DNA from: Fibrella forsythiae | GTDB taxonomy: Bacteria > Bacteroidota > Bacteroidia > Cytophagales > Spirosomataceae | Length of the DNA stretch: 64,000 bases | Assembly (NCBI RefSeq): GCF_017353175.1 | Contig: NZ_JAFMYW010000010.1 | Span: 186,001-250,000, forward strand | Direction of reading: 5' to 3' | In this document: piece after piece, positions 8,259-17,427 of the stretch | Position numbering within the stretch: the stretch's first letter is position 1 | Layout: each line of letters starts with the position of its first letter | Translations under genes and position numbers: made by a program | Notes under the pieces: generated by a model | Seen by the model: the letters and a program-made list of their open reading frames with translations, nothing else | What the model was told of the DNA's origin: nothing | The model's database searches: none

Positions 8259-8684
8259 TTAGTCGGTCAGCGTCTGCACTTTTTGCTGAAAGCCTTCCAA
8301 TTGTTGAAAGAAAAGGCTGGCTTTACGGCGCGATACGTCGATGCGGTCGCCGTTGGTTAACTGCACCGTGAGTTGATGCCGGTTAGGATGTGCTTCATCC
8401 AGATACATCAGATTGACGATGTTTTTCTTGTGGGGCCGGGCAAACACACCGGGTGCCAGGCGACTGGCCATTTTCTTCAATGTCAGCGATACCATCAGCC
8501 GGGTGCCGTCGCTGAAATGAAACATCGTGTAATTGCCTTCCCCTTCCAGGCGCACAATCTTGTGCATAGGCATTGCCTTACGGTAGCCCCAGAATGGAAG
8601 CGTGACGTCCGACATATCAAACAGGCGTGTGAGGGCCTCGGGGGCGATGCCCGAGCAGACAGAAGCGAGTGAATTCGCGTTCAT
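8259..8684 (-). CDS. LytTR-family DNA-binding protein without a receiver domain
   Basis: A 141-residue protein. After a ~45-residue N-terminus of unknown fold comes a LytTR domain: IVRLEGEGNYTMFHF, then FARPHKKNIVNL, then a basic end (DRIDVSRRKASLFFQQL). LytTR domains bind DNA as beta-rich modules. There is no CheY-like receiver, so control must come from its N-terminus, its level or a partner. It is divergent from the MbnP/MbnH pair across 226 bases, where I see no other gene, so it is a candidate regulator of that pair; this is inference from position only. Confidence 0.85.
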   Translation of the reverse strand: MNANSLASVCSGIAPEALTRLFDMSDVTLPFWGYRKAMPMHKIVRLEGEGNYTMFHFSDGTRLMVSLTLKKMASRLAPGVFARPHKKNIVNLMYLDEAHPNRHQLTVQLTNGDRIDVSRRKASLFFQQLEGFQQKVQTLTD

Positions 8685-8910
8685 ATAATCGATGATGTAG
8701 ATTGTGGATAGATAGAAAGTAATAGCGCAATATTCATTAAAAGTGCCTGACAGTCAATACCTACTTCGTGGTATATTAACTGCCGCTCAATAAATAAATA
8801 GTTATGGATCGCCTGTTGGCGGGGGCTTTAAGTTGGCTTAAATATGGCTGATTATGGCAACATGACATCCGGATTCAGCGTTAGTCTACCAGGAGAATCT
8901 ACGGTTTGTT

Positions 8911-9738
8911 ATGCGCCTTTTCGTCAGTTTGCTTTTCACTGTATCGGTATTGATGGCCTGCCAGAAGAAGGAGGTAGACAGGCAGATTGGCTCTGTGCAA
9001 CTTTCTTTCGATAACCGGGTCGGTAACCGTGATCTGGCGTTGGGTACGGGTACGTATCAGAATAAATCCGGCGAAACGTTTACCATCACCCGATTCGATT
9101 ATTTCATCAGTAACATCCGGCTGCTTCAGGCCGATGGCTCTTCCTATACCGTTCCGCAGAACGATAGCTATTTCCTGGTTCGTGAAGCCGACTCAACGTC
9201 GCAGAAAATCACGATCAGCAACGTACCTGCGGGCGAGTATACACAGCTCGAATACATGGTCGGTGTCGACAGCCTGCGTAATACGGCCGACGTAGGCCAG
9301 CGCACGGGCGTGCTGGACCCCGCCGGCAGCCACACCAGCGGTATGTACTGGGACTGGAATACGGGCTATATTCACCTGAAAATGGAAGGAACTTCGCCGC
9401 AGGCGCCGCTCGATGCTACTGGTAACCGCAATTTCCGGTATCATATTGGCTTGTTCGGCGGTTACCAGACGCCCACGCTCAACAACCTGCGTACTGTTCG
9501 CGTATCGTTAACTGGTTCCGGAACGAGTGGCGTCGGGAAGGGCGTTCAGATAGGGAATGTCCTTTCAGAGACTACGCTGGTTACGGTTAATGTAGACGCA
9601 GGCAAACTGTTTGATGGCCCTACCCCGATTCGTATTGCCACATATCCTGATGTAATGGTATCACCTATTTCGGCCGCCATTGCCAGTAATTACGCTACTA
9701 TGTTTTCATTTAAAGCATCTGCCTTCGTATCAAGGTAG
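8911..9738 (+). CDS. MbnP-family copper-binding lipoprotein
   Basis: A 275-residue protein with a lipobox (LMAC, Cys17), then the MbnP fold: ITRFDYFISNIRL, a long beta-rich core, and the family hallmark SGMYWDWNTGYIHLKMEG (143-160) with Trp147 and Trp149 and nearby His141 and His155. In methanotroph MbnP a Trp is oxidised to kynurenine by the partner MbnH and the protein binds Cu(I). The next gene encodes the MbnH-type di-haem partner, 23 bases downstream, so the pair is probably an operon. There is no methanobactin gene in the window; in Bacteroidota the pair presumably serves general copper handling at the cell envelope, which is inference. Confidence 0.85.
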   Translation: MRLFVSLLFTVSVLMACQKKEVDRQIGSVQLSFDNRVGNRDLALGTGTYQNKSGETFTITRFDYFISNIRLLQADGSSYTVPQNDSYFLVREADSTSQKITISNVPAGEYTQLEYMVGVDSLRNTADVGQRTGVLDPAGSHTSGMYWDWNTGYIHLKMEGTSPQAPLDATGNRNFRYHIGLFGGYQTPTLNNLRTVRVSLTGSGTSGVGKGVQIGNVLSETTLVTVNVDAGKLFDGPTPIRIATYPDVMVSPISAAIASNYATMFSFKASAFVSR

Positions 9739-9761
9739 AGGCGCTTAAGTCGTTCGTATTC

Positions 9762-10853
9762 GTGAGCTCTATCCGCTGGTTTGTCTTGATTTGCAGCGCA
9801 GCCCTCTGGGCTTGGGTGGCATCGTGTGGGCCAAAAGGCAGTTGGGGCGGTGATGTGAATCCCGAGCCGCCTACGGCCGTAGGAACGCCTTACCCCTGGA
9901 AAACGCCCGCCAACTTCCCCGCGCCGGTCTACGATTTCGCGAATAACCCGCTGACCAGAGAAGGTGTTGCGCTGGGGCGAACGTTGTTCTACGACGCTAC
10001 CCTATCGAAAGACGGTACAATTACCTGTGCCTTTTGCCATTCACCGTTCACTGCCTTCTCGCATACCGACCATCCGTTGAGCCACGGCATCAAAGACCAG
10101 ATTGGTACCCGCAACGTACCTGGCATTTTCAATATGGCCTGGCGGGAAACGTTTTTCTGGGATGGCGGGATTTTTGATCTCGATCTGTTACCCATTGCGC
10201 CCATACAGAACCCCGTTGAAATGGGCGATTCGCTCGGGAATGTACTGAAAAAAGTACGTGCCAGCGGTCGGTACCGGCCTTTGTTCAAAGCCGCTTACGG
10301 CACCGATTCCATCACGTCGGAGCGGTTTCTGAAATCGTTGTCGCAGTTTATGCTGACAATGGTATCGTCAGATTCGGGCTACGACAAGTACGTGCGCAAA
10401 GAAGCCGACGCTGCCCTGCCCGATGCCGCCCAGCGTGGCCTGACGCTGTTTCAGGCGAAATGCGCAGGTTGCCACAAAGAACCGTTCTTTACCGATCAGC
10501 GCTTTCGCAATAACGGGTTACCGAAACTCACTACAGCCAAATTCGATGACCTGGGGCGCGGTGCCATTACGGGGCAGGCGGCCGATAACTACAAATTCCG
10601 CGTGCCCAGTCTGCGCAATGTCGAGTTTACGCCACCTTATATGCACGACGGCCGGTTTACCACGCTTCAGCAGGTGCTGCGCCATTATGCTGCCGGTGTG
10701 CAGGATAGCCCGCAGCTTGATCCGCTCCTGAAACAAAATGGGCAACCGGGCATTCCGATGACCCAGCAGGAGCAGAACGACATCATCACCTTTCTGCTTA
10801 CGCTGACCGACTACACGTTTATCAGTAACCCTGATCTGCAGCCGCTTCGGTAG
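9762..10853 (+). CDS. MbnH/MauG-like di-haem cytochrome c peroxidase family protein
   Basis: A 363-residue protein starting at GTG. It has an N-terminal export signal with a likely lipobox (VASC, Cys22) and two haem c sites, CAFCH (89-93) and CAGCH (234-238), followed by PPYMHDGRF (291-299). This layout is that of bacterial cytochrome c peroxidase/MauG enzymes. Its place directly behind an MbnP gene points to the MbnH branch, which oxidises a Trp of MbnP instead of detoxifying peroxide. It acts on the periplasmic side. It ends in a short GC-rich stem at 10857-10872. Confidence 0.88.
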   Translation: MSSIRWFVLICSAALWAWVASCGPKGSWGGDVNPEPPTAVGTPYPWKTPANFPAPVYDFANNPLTREGVALGRTLFYDATLSKDGTITCAFCHSPFTAFSHTDHPLSHGIKDQIGTRNVPGIFNMAWRETFFWDGGIFDLDLLPIAPIQNPVEMGDSLGNVLKKVRASGRYRPLFKAAYGTDSITSERFLKSLSQFMLTMVSSDSGYDKYVRKEADAALPDAAQRGLTLFQAKCAGCHKEPFFTDQRFRNNGLPKLTTAKFDDLGRGAITGQAADNYKFRVPSLRNVEFTPPYMHDGRFTTLQQVLRHYAAGVQDSPQLDPLLKQNGQPGIPMTQQEQNDIITFLLTLTDYTFISNPDLQPLR

Positions 10854-10856
10854 GCA

Positions 10857-10872
10857 GGGCGCTGCTGCGCCC
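10857..10872 (+). terminator. Short GC stem after the MbnH-like gene
   Basis: GGGCGC-TGCT-GCGCCC is a perfect 6-bp stem with a 4-base loop, 4 bases after the stop codon. The T-run comes only about 15 bases later, so terminator function is uncertain. Confidence 0.4.
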
Positions 10873-10926
10873 GGTACCCGCCAGCATTTTTTCAGTATGA
10901 AAGGGCGATCATAAACTCAAGGTGGT

Positions 10927-11358
10927 TTACCGGATGCGGCTATAGGTTGCTCCGCTACTGGTTGTGCTGTATGAGAGGTCGCTGAGAGATAGACGCAGGT
11001 TATTCAGTTCGTCAATCCGCTGGCTAAACGGGTATAACGTACCTGGGTTTCGGGTTGATTGCTCGGGAGTCAATGTCAGCGCTAGGGCGTCTTTTCCCGT
11101 GTATTTGTCCTTATCCAACGCAAGCGTGAACGTACCTGACTCGATCAGGGTGCCTTTAATTGTCTCCCTATACCGGTTTGGTGGTGAAAAGTGCAGTATA
11201 TGCTGATCCTCAGGCCCGAACGTAGACCTGCCGCCGCCGAAACAGCCCTGGTAAAATGATTCACGCAGGAGCCAGTCGCCCAGAATCACGGGTTCTGGTT
11301 CGCCACCTTTACAACTGATCAGGAAAGACAGAAAAAGAAGTAAACCGATCGTTTTCAT
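10927..11358 (-). CDS. Small lipoprotein of unknown function (lipocalin-like size)
   Basis: A 143-residue protein with a lipoprotein signal (FLISC, Cys16), then GDWLLRESFYQGCFGGG and several beta-strand-like segments ending YSRIR. The 'GDW.L' opening and length resemble the lipocalin-like lipoproteins common in Bacteroidota, but there is no firm family match by eye. It stands alone, convergent with the MbnP/MbnH pair. The 174 bases upstream (11359-11532) hold the divergent promoter region and nothing else I recognise. Two copies of the word AACGTACCTG (11036, 11129) lie inside it on the antisense strand. Confidence 0.6.
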   Translation of the reverse strand: MKTIGLLLFLSFLISCKGGEPEPVILGDWLLRESFYQGCFGGGRSTFGPEDQHILHFSPPNRYRETIKGTLIESGTFTLALDKDKYTGKDALALTLTPEQSTRNPGTLYPFSQRIDELNNLRLSLSDLSYSTTSSGATYSRIR

Positions 11359-11532
11359 ACAGAGAGATTGCTTTTAAGCACACGACCCACGTTGCCCGCA
11401 AACCGTTGGAATGACCAGGATATATGAAACGGACGGGCAGTTGGCATAACCGAGTGGGCCCGACCAAAAATCCCTTTTCAGGCCAGAGTCGAAGCGTGCC
11501 GGTAAGAAACTAGTTTACGTTTATCTTGCAGG

Positions 11533-13773
11533 ATGCAACACCACCAACGCTTCCTGCTTCCACTACTTCTGCTCTGGGCCACCTTTGCCGTGGCCCAATC
11601 CTCGACCAACGTGCTGGTCACCGACCTTACCCGTATCAAACAGGTGGGTGGTATTCAGGTATCGCCGACCAACCGGCAACAGGTACTCTACACGCTGACA
11701 ACGACCGAGCCGCAGCCAGATCAACCCCTCGAATTCGACTACCGTACGCATATCTATCTGATGAACCAGCAAACCGGTGAAACAAAAGCGCTGACGCGCG
11801 GCACCGAAAGTGCCCGGCAGGCCGTGTGGTCACCGGATGGCAGGCAAATCGCATTCGCTAGAACCGTGAAGGGTAAATCGCAGGTGTTTGTGATGCCGCT
11901 CGACGGGGGTGAAGCTTATCAGTTGACTACGCTCGCCTACGGAGCCGGAAGCCCCGCTTTCTCGCCTGATGGGAAACGGATTCTGTTCAGCACGTCGGTA
12001 TCATTTCCCGAAGTGCTGGCCGATACACTACTGAACCCGGGGCGGGGCGGGCCGCTTTGGTCGCAGGAAAAACCCGGCATATCGGCCGCGGATGCGTTGC
12101 CGAAGAAAGACGGTCCGAAGCCTAACCCCGACGGAACACTGGCCGAGATTAGGGCGTATCTGGCCAAAGATGTAGAGGATAAGAAAGCCAAGGTGATTAC
12201 CCGGCTGAACTTCCAGGGCGAATCAACCACCGAACCTGTAATGAATTTTACGCATCTCTACGTGGTGGATGTGCGCGAAGGTGCCACGCCCAAGCCCATT
12301 ACGCGTGGCTTTGCGTCGTACCAGGCAGCTACCTGGTTGCCAAACGGGCAGGCGGTACTGGCCGTCACCGACCGCGACCCGGCCCAGCACCCCGACCGGG
12401 AGGTCGACAACGCCATTGTAGCAATTGCCGCTGATGGCGCTGCCACGGTAACACCAGTGTTGAGCGAAGCCGGTAAGTCGTTTGGCGCGCCAACCCCTTC
12501 GCCCAATGGCCTGAAACTGGCTTATCTGGCCGGTAATTCGCGGGGCGTAGGCTTCCCAAACTTAGCGGTGGCTGATCTGACGGGCACTACGGTCAGCAAC
12601 CCGAAAACCGTGGAGTTCGACCGGGCGGCGGGTAATCTTGTCTGGGCCAACGTACCTGCCACCCGCCCGGCGAAAGGAGGCAACCGGTCGGCAACGTACC
12701 CAGCGGCTGGATTAGCGCTCTACTTCACCGCCAGCGCCGACGGTGGTATTCCGCTGTTCCGGTTAAACACCAGCACCAATGCTATCGATCGGCTGACTAC
12801 TCCCGAATCGGGCGTGACGAATTTCGATGTTGGTGGCGGCGATATTGTCTTTGCCAAAACAGAAGTGGCTGACCCATCGGCGCTGTACGTAGCCACGCTC
12901 GATGCCGCTTCGCCAAAGAAAATGCTGGCACCCAATGCCGATTGGCTGACGGGGAAAACGCTCAGTTATCCGAAAAAAGCCGTTTACACGAATTCAAAAG
13001 GGCAGGCCGTCGACTACTGGATCATGAAACCGGCCAAATTCGTGGAGGGTAAAACGTACCCACTGGTGCTGAATATGCATGGTGGACCAACGGCGATGTG
13101 GGGACCCGGCGAACCGTCGATGTGGCACGAACTGCAATACCTCTGCGCGCAGGGCTACGGTGTTGTTTTTGCCAATCCGCGTGGTTCGGGTGGCTACGGG
13201 CAGGCATTTCAGCGGGCTAACTACCGCGATTGGGGCACTGGTCCGGCCGAAGACGTACTGGCCGCTGCCACCGCCGCTGCGCGCGAGCCGTGGGTCGATA
13301 CCACGCGGCAGGTCATCACGGGTGGTTCATATGCCGGTTACCTGACAGCCTGGATTGTTGGGCACGATAACCGGTTCAAAGCAGCGTTTGCGCAACGCGG
13401 TGTGTATGATCTGACCACGTTTATGGGCGAAGGCAACGCCTGGGCGCTGGTGCCAAACTACTTTGGCCTACCCTGGGAACCGGGTGCGCAGGCTATTCTG
13501 GACGCCAATTCGCCCTATTCGTTCGTGCAGAACATCAAAACGCCGCTGCTCATCAAACACGGTGAAAATGACCTGCGAACGGGGATTATCCAGTCAGAAA
13601 TGATGTACAAGAGCCTGAAAGTGCTGGGTCGCCCGGTCGAGTATGTACGTATGCCCGGTGCTACCCACGAACTGAGCCGTTCCGGCAACGTTCGCCAGCG
13701 TATCGACAGATTGCTTCGTATCTACGAATTCTTCGAGCGCTTTGTGGGAAATACGAGCGGAAGAGTGAAATAA
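11533..13773 (+). CDS. S9-family prolyl oligopeptidase-like serine peptidase
   Basis: A 746-residue exported protein (signal peptide ending FAVAQ). The N-terminal part is a TolB/DPP-type beta-propeller (repeats such as SPDGRQIAFAR and FSPDGKRILFS); the C-terminal part is an alpha/beta hydrolase with the nucleophile GGSYAGY, the Asp in HGENDLRTGI and the His in GATHELS. These enzymes cut short peptides, often after Pro or releasing N-terminal dipeptides, in the periplasm. It is a single gene, ending in a strong bidirectional terminator. Confidence 0.93.
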   Translation: MQHHQRFLLPLLLLWATFAVAQSSTNVLVTDLTRIKQVGGIQVSPTNRQQVLYTLTTTEPQPDQPLEFDYRTHIYLMNQQTGETKALTRGTESARQAVWSPDGRQIAFARTVKGKSQVFVMPLDGGEAYQLTTLAYGAGSPAFSPDGKRILFSTSVSFPEVLADTLLNPGRGGPLWSQEKPGISAADALPKKDGPKPNPDGTLAEIRAYLAKDVEDKKAKVITRLNFQGESTTEPVMNFTHLYVVDVREGATPKPITRGFASYQAATWLPNGQAVLAVTDRDPAQHPDREVDNAIVAIAADGAATVTPVLSEAGKSFGAPTPSPNGLKLAYLAGNSRGVGFPNLAVADLTGTTVSNPKTVEFDRAAGNLVWANVPATRPAKGGNRSATYPAAGLALYFTASADGGIPLFRLNTSTNAIDRLTTPESGVTNFDVGGGDIVFAKTEVADPSALYVATLDAASPKKMLAPNADWLTGKTLSYPKKAVYTNSKGQAVDYWIMKPAKFVEGKTYPLVLNMHGGPTAMWGPGEPSMWHELQYLCAQGYGVVFANPRGSGGYGQAFQRANYRDWGTGPAEDVLAAATAAAREPWVDTTRQVITGGSYAGYLTAWIVGHDNRFKAAFAQRGVYDLTTFMGEGNAWALVPNYFGLPWEPGAQAILDANSPYSFVQNIKTPLLIKHGENDLRTGIIQSEMMYKSLKVLGRPVEYVRMPGATHELSRSGNVRQRIDRLLRIYEFFERFVGNTSGRVK

Positions 13774-13825
13774 AAAGCGTTAAAACACAAAGGGGGCCAG
13801 CCCCCTTTGTGTTTTAACGCTTTTT
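13772..13825. terminator. Strong bidirectional intrinsic terminator
   Basis: Perfect 21-bp arms (13777-13797 and 13800-13820) with a 2-base loop are flanked by AAAAA on one side and TTTTT on the other, so the structure works in both directions. It sits between the convergent S9 peptidase gene and the small hydrophilic-protein gene and overlaps the latter's stop codon. Confidence 0.95.
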
Positions 13826-14072
13826 AGTCCTGCTTGTCCTTGTGTCCGTGGCCTTTAGGGCCGCGCTCATCGGCTAATTCGGTTTTGGTTTTGCCACCCG
13901 GCGTTTGCTGACGGCCCGCTGGTGAGTGGTCTTCTTCTGTGCTTTGCTTGCTCTTGTGAACACCCCGCGACGTTTTGCCCTGGGCTTCGTCGGGAAGATT
14001 GGTGTTCAGTTCGTACTTCTTCGTATCGTCGGCGGTTTCGCGGACGGTCGGCTGGGTTGTTTGCTTGCTCAT
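13824..14072 (-). CDS. Small disordered hydrophilic protein
   Basis: An 82-residue protein with almost no hydrophobic residues, rich in Lys, Asp, Glu, Thr and Gly, ending GPKGHGHKDKQD. Such composition is typical of small stress-associated or disordered bacterial proteins, but I do not recognise a family. It has its own start (ATG with MSKQTTQP) and a strong terminator right at its stop, which supports it being real. No partner is evident. Confidence 0.55.
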   Translation of the reverse strand: MSKQTTQPTVRETADDTKKYELNTNLPDEAQGKTSRGVHKSKQSTEEDHSPAGRQQTPGGKTKTELADERGPKGHGHKDKQD

Positions 14073-14208
14073 AACGGTTGATGTTTAAAAATGTGGCAGT
14101 TGGCAGCGGCAACAGGCAGTCGCTCCGGCGTAACGTACCTGGGCCAGACCTGTCTGCTGCCGTTGCCAACCGCCACTCCGGTAGAACCCCCATCCCCGGC
14201 GCGTTGTT

Positions 14209-14216
14209 TACCTTTG
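14209..14216 (+). promoter_or_regulatory. -7 box upstream of rqcH
   Basis: TACCTTTG matches TAnnTTTG exactly, 26 bases before the rqcH ATG. No -33 TTG is seen at the usual distance. A copy of AACGTACCTG lies upstream at 14132. Confidence 0.45.
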
Positions 14217-14241
14217 GCGATTCATCGGTCCGCCTTTCTTT

Positions 14242-15876
14242 ATGCACACCAACTATTATTTTCTTCGTCAACTGGCTCCTGTACTTCAGGCCCGCTTGCA
14301 GGGGCTTTATTTCATGGAATGTTTCAGTCAGGATCGCGACGAGGTGGTGCTGGCGTTTGCGCAGGCGCGGGGGAAAGCCAATTATTACAAGCCTGTTTTC
14401 GTTAAAGTCACTCTCCGCCCCGACTTTTCGGGCATTCTCGTTTCCGATGATGTACGCCGCGCGCGAACCAACAGCGTTGATCTGTTCAACAACCTGACGG
14501 GCAACGAAGGTGGCGACGATCCCGACCGGCCGGGTATGGAAACGCCCGGCAAAGCGGTGCTGGGGGTGCGTTCTTTCCTGAATGAGCGCTGCCTGGCCGT
14601 CCAACTCGCCGACGACTACACCCTGCTGTTCAAATTCTTTGGTAATCGACCAAACTTGTTGATATTCAGAGAGAACAATGTTGAAGATCTATTCAATAGC
14701 AAACTCGTTGCCGATAAGAATCTGCTGCTCAACGCCATCGATCGACCGATCGACCAAAGCGAAAGGGCGTTCAACGCCGCAGGGGGCGATTACCGGAAGC
14801 TATTTCCTACGTTTGGCAAACTGGTGCGTGCCTATGTGGAAAAACGTGCGCAGGAGGCTGGTGCCGGGGTAACCTGGGCCCTCTTGCAGGATGTACTGCG
14901 TGAACTCGACGCGCCGACCTATTCCCTGATTCGGTTCGAGCATCACCCGGCGTTATCGCTGGTGCCTTTAGTTGAACCGGTACGTACCTGGAATGACCCG
15001 ATCGAGGCTACCAACGGGTTCTTCATCGCTTACAATGGACAGAACGTTGTTGAACGTGAACGCGCCGAGGTGCTTCGCCTCATCGACAAACGCCTGAAAC
15101 GGGCCCGTGCCCTGATGGATGCTAACCTGCAACGCCTGATCAGCCGCGATGATGGTCCGAGCCATGAAGAACTGGGTAACCTGCTGATGGCCAATCTGCA
15201 CAACGTACCTGTGTTGCCCGGTGGCCGTTCGCCGGAAACGATCACCGTCGAGGATTTTTACCGCGACAACCGCCCCCAGACGATTCGCCTGAAGGTTGAC
15301 CAAACGCCGCAACGGAACGCCGAGGGATACTACCGAAAAGCAAAGAATGAAAAGATCGAAGCCGAGCACTTAACGCAGCAGATCGAGTACCGCGAAAAGG
15401 AGATTGAGGAATTGCAGGTGCACCGTGCTCTGATTGAGCCAATGCTATCGCTGAAAGAACTGCGCAGGTACGTTAAACAACATGGCCTTCTTGGCGACGC
15501 CCCGGCCAGTACCGACCCCGCCGAACTCTTCAAGGAAGTACAGTACGAAGGCTTCGTGATCCGGATTGGACGGAATGCCAAAAATAACGACCTGCTCACC
15601 CAGCGATACGCCTATAAAGATGACCTATGGCTACACGCCCGCGACGTGAGCGGGTCGCATGTGGTGGTGAAGTACAAAGCAGGCAAACCATTTCCGAAAA
15701 CAGTGATCGAACGGGCCGCTGAACTGGCTGCCTGGTATTCAAAACGCCGTACCGATAGCCTTTGCCCGGTCATTGTTACGCCCAAAAAATTTGTCCGTAA
15801 ACCAAAAGGCCTGGCTGAGGGCCAGGTCGTGGTGGAAAAAGAAGATGTAGTGCTGGTTGTTCCGAGAGGGGAGTGA
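14242..15876 (+). CDS. rqcH: RqcH-like NFACT ribosome quality-control factor
   Basis: A 544-residue protein with NFACT-N at the start (NYYFLRQLAPVLQARL..), a long helical middle (~residues 350-395, charged coiled coil) and NFACT-R at the end (LWLHARDVSGSHVVVKY; then an end rich in basic residues). RqcH/Rqc2 proteins bind stalled 50S-peptidyl-tRNA and add alanine tails that mark the nascent chain for degradation. The older label 'fibronectin-binding' comes from Gram-positive homologues. It is a single gene, with a -7 box 26 bases upstream and an extragenic hairpin downstream. Confidence 0.88.
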   Translation: MHTNYYFLRQLAPVLQARLQGLYFMECFSQDRDEVVLAFAQARGKANYYKPVFVKVTLRPDFSGILVSDDVRRARTNSVDLFNNLTGNEGGDDPDRPGMETPGKAVLGVRSFLNERCLAVQLADDYTLLFKFFGNRPNLLIFRENNVEDLFNSKLVADKNLLLNAIDRPIDQSERAFNAAGGDYRKLFPTFGKLVRAYVEKRAQEAGAGVTWALLQDVLRELDAPTYSLIRFEHHPALSLVPLVEPVRTWNDPIEATNGFFIAYNGQNVVERERAEVLRLIDKRLKRARALMDANLQRLISRDDGPSHEELGNLLMANLHNVPVLPGGRSPETITVEDFYRDNRPQTIRLKVDQTPQRNAEGYYRKAKNEKIEAEHLTQQIEYREKEIEELQVHRALIEPMLSLKELRRYVKQHGLLGDAPASTDPAELFKEVQYEGFVIRIGRNAKNNDLLTQRYAYKDDLWLHARDVSGSHVVVKYKAGKPFPKTVIERAAELAAWYSKRRTDSLCPVIVTPKKFVRKPKGLAEGQVVVEKEDVVLVVPRGE

Positions 15877-15878
15877 GT

Positions 15879-15936
15879 GGTTAAGAGTTGCTTCACAAAC
15901 ACGTCAGTTGGTGTAGTAGCGGAGCAACTCTTAACC
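15879..15936. repeat. Inverted repeat with GTTAAGAGTTGCT arms (hairpin D)
   Basis: Arms 15879-15892 and 15923-15936 pair over 14 bases; the second arm carries TAGCGGAGCAAC, also found in the arm at 1899-1910. Another copy of the TCTTAAC unit follows at 15952-15965, running into the stop of the next gene. It lies between convergent genes and probably acts as a terminator for both. Confidence 0.75.
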
Positions 15937-15951
15937 GCAGCGGCGGACCGC
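15935..15951 (+). repeat. REP-like extragenic element, copy 1
   Basis: CCGCAGCGGCGGACCGC. The same 13-16 base core is found at 22289, 35493, 35588 (reverse) and 60755, always between genes. Confidence 0.75.
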
Positions 15952-15953
15952 TC

Positions 15954-17201
15954 TTAACTCTTAACTTCAGAAATACAGTTGCTCATATCCTGCCAGGTCT
16001 TGTCCCACGAGTTTTCGTTCAGGAACTGATCAACGGCTTCCCAGCTTTTCGGGTGTTCGTGCTTAAGAGCTTTTTCAATGGCGGCTTCGAACTCGGCAGC
16101 GGTTGAAGCAATCTGCGTAAAGCCCTTTTCGCCATAGGTACGTACCACATCCCGGATGGGCGTTGATACCGTAGGTAAACCGGCGGCCAGATACTCCGGC
16201 GTTTTGGTTGGGCTGATAAACTTCGTTGACTCGTTCAATGCGAAAGGCAGCATAGCCACATCCCAACCGCTGAAATAGGTTGGTAAATCTTTATACGATT
16301 TCATACCCAGGTAGTGAACGTTAGGCGTATGCGGCAACGTAGCTGGGTTGATCTTCACGATTGGCCCGATAATAACAAACTGCCAGTCGGGGCGGCTCTG
16401 CGCCAGATCGCGCAGGAGGTCAACGTCGAACCGCTCATCGATTACCCCCGAAAAACCAATGCGTGGCTGCGGAATCTGCGCCTGATCGGCAGGGTCGGTC
16501 TGGCGGCTGCGGGCTTTCGAGAAGTGGGTAAAATCAATACTGCTTGGAAACGCGTGCGCATGAGCGTGGCGCGTGCGTTTTGCTTCGTAGAGGCTGTAAC
16601 CACCGGTAAAGACCTGATCGGCAAGGCCCATCAGCCTTGTTTCCTGATCGAGCAGTTCGCGCGGTGCACCCAGAAAAGCCGACAGCTCATCCATACAGTC
16701 ATATACCGTGCGGGTAGGTGTCAGATGATCGCTAAAGAGCAGTGCCATAGGCGTATAATACCAGGCAACGTAGTTGGCTATACGTTCTGATTCAATCAAC
16801 TGATCTACCATCCGGCGCTGATAAGCAATCACTTCCTGGTGAGGTGTTCCGTGCGGAATATGGGGCACAACTACCTTGAGGTTGTCGCCTTCCGAACGGA
16901 CCTCAACCCGTAGATCATGGCCCCAGATAGGTTCTTCCAGAAACCAGACCGTCATCTGCTGGCTGGCCCGGCTCATCAGGTGCTGTGGTCGCTGATACAC
17001 GAAATTCCAACGCAGGTGTGAAAAACAGAGTAGGTGTTCGGGAAGCTCAGCCTCATTCGACAGTGCATCTGTCGCCCGGCCCAGCTTGGCTACTTTATTT
17101 AATTCTGTTGTATTCGAAAAGGTATTGACTGCTGTACTGTTGGACAAGTTTTCGGTCGTTGATGCGCCAGATGACGACGTTGAGTAATCACTAAGTTTCA
17201 T
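15954..17201 (-). CDS. Glycosyltransferase, family-1 (GT-B) type
   Basis: A 415-residue cytoplasmic protein. A ~50-residue Ser/Thr/Asn-rich start is followed by LLCFSHLRWNFVYQRPQHL, typical of a Bacteroidota glycosyltransferase group often found near galactofuranose genes. The C-terminal half has the GT-B nucleotide-sugar site: PRIGFSGVIDERFD, then FVIIGP, and the Glu-containing PTKTPEYLAAGLPTVSTP. It should add a sugar to a surface glycan; donor and acceptor are unknown. It is transcribed alone. The 226-base gap upstream (17202-17427) shows no gene. Confidence 0.8.
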   Translation of the reverse strand: MKLSDYSTSSSGASTTENLSNSTAVNTFSNTTELNKVAKLGRATDALSNEAELPEHLLCFSHLRWNFVYQRPQHLMSRASQQMTVWFLEEPIWGHDLRVEVRSEGDNLKVVVPHIPHGTPHQEVIAYQRRMVDQLIESERIANYVAWYYTPMALLFSDHLTPTRTVYDCMDELSAFLGAPRELLDQETRLMGLADQVFTGGYSLYEAKRTRHAHAHAFPSSIDFTHFSKARSRQTDPADQAQIPQPRIGFSGVIDERFDVDLLRDLAQSRPDWQFVIIGPIVKINPATLPHTPNVHYLGMKSYKDLPTYFSGWDVAMLPFALNESTKFISPTKTPEYLAAGLPTVSTPIRDVVRTYGEKGFTQIASTAAEFEAAIEKALKHEHPKSWEAVDQFLNENSWDKTWQDMSNCISEVKS

Positions 17202-17427
17202 GAGAAGGGGACGGAAACGGTTAACAAAAGGTCAAACCCGTTCAAACAGGGCATACGCTTAACTAGAGCGAGGGTTCCTCGTAGAGTCAATAATTACACC
17301 TGAAAACGTATTGATTGACAAACGGCCTATCGGCGGCGTGTACAACCAGAACATAGGGCTGTAGACAATGTTACCGGGCTTTTCAGATACTTAGGCAATG
17401 GTCCGCGCGCCTGGAACACGAAGTGGC

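Noticed and set aside
6663-15211. Conserved peptide Asn-Val-Pro as the cause of the AACGTACCTG copies
   Set aside because: The word is read in other frames, on the antisense strand and outside genes elsewhere in the window.
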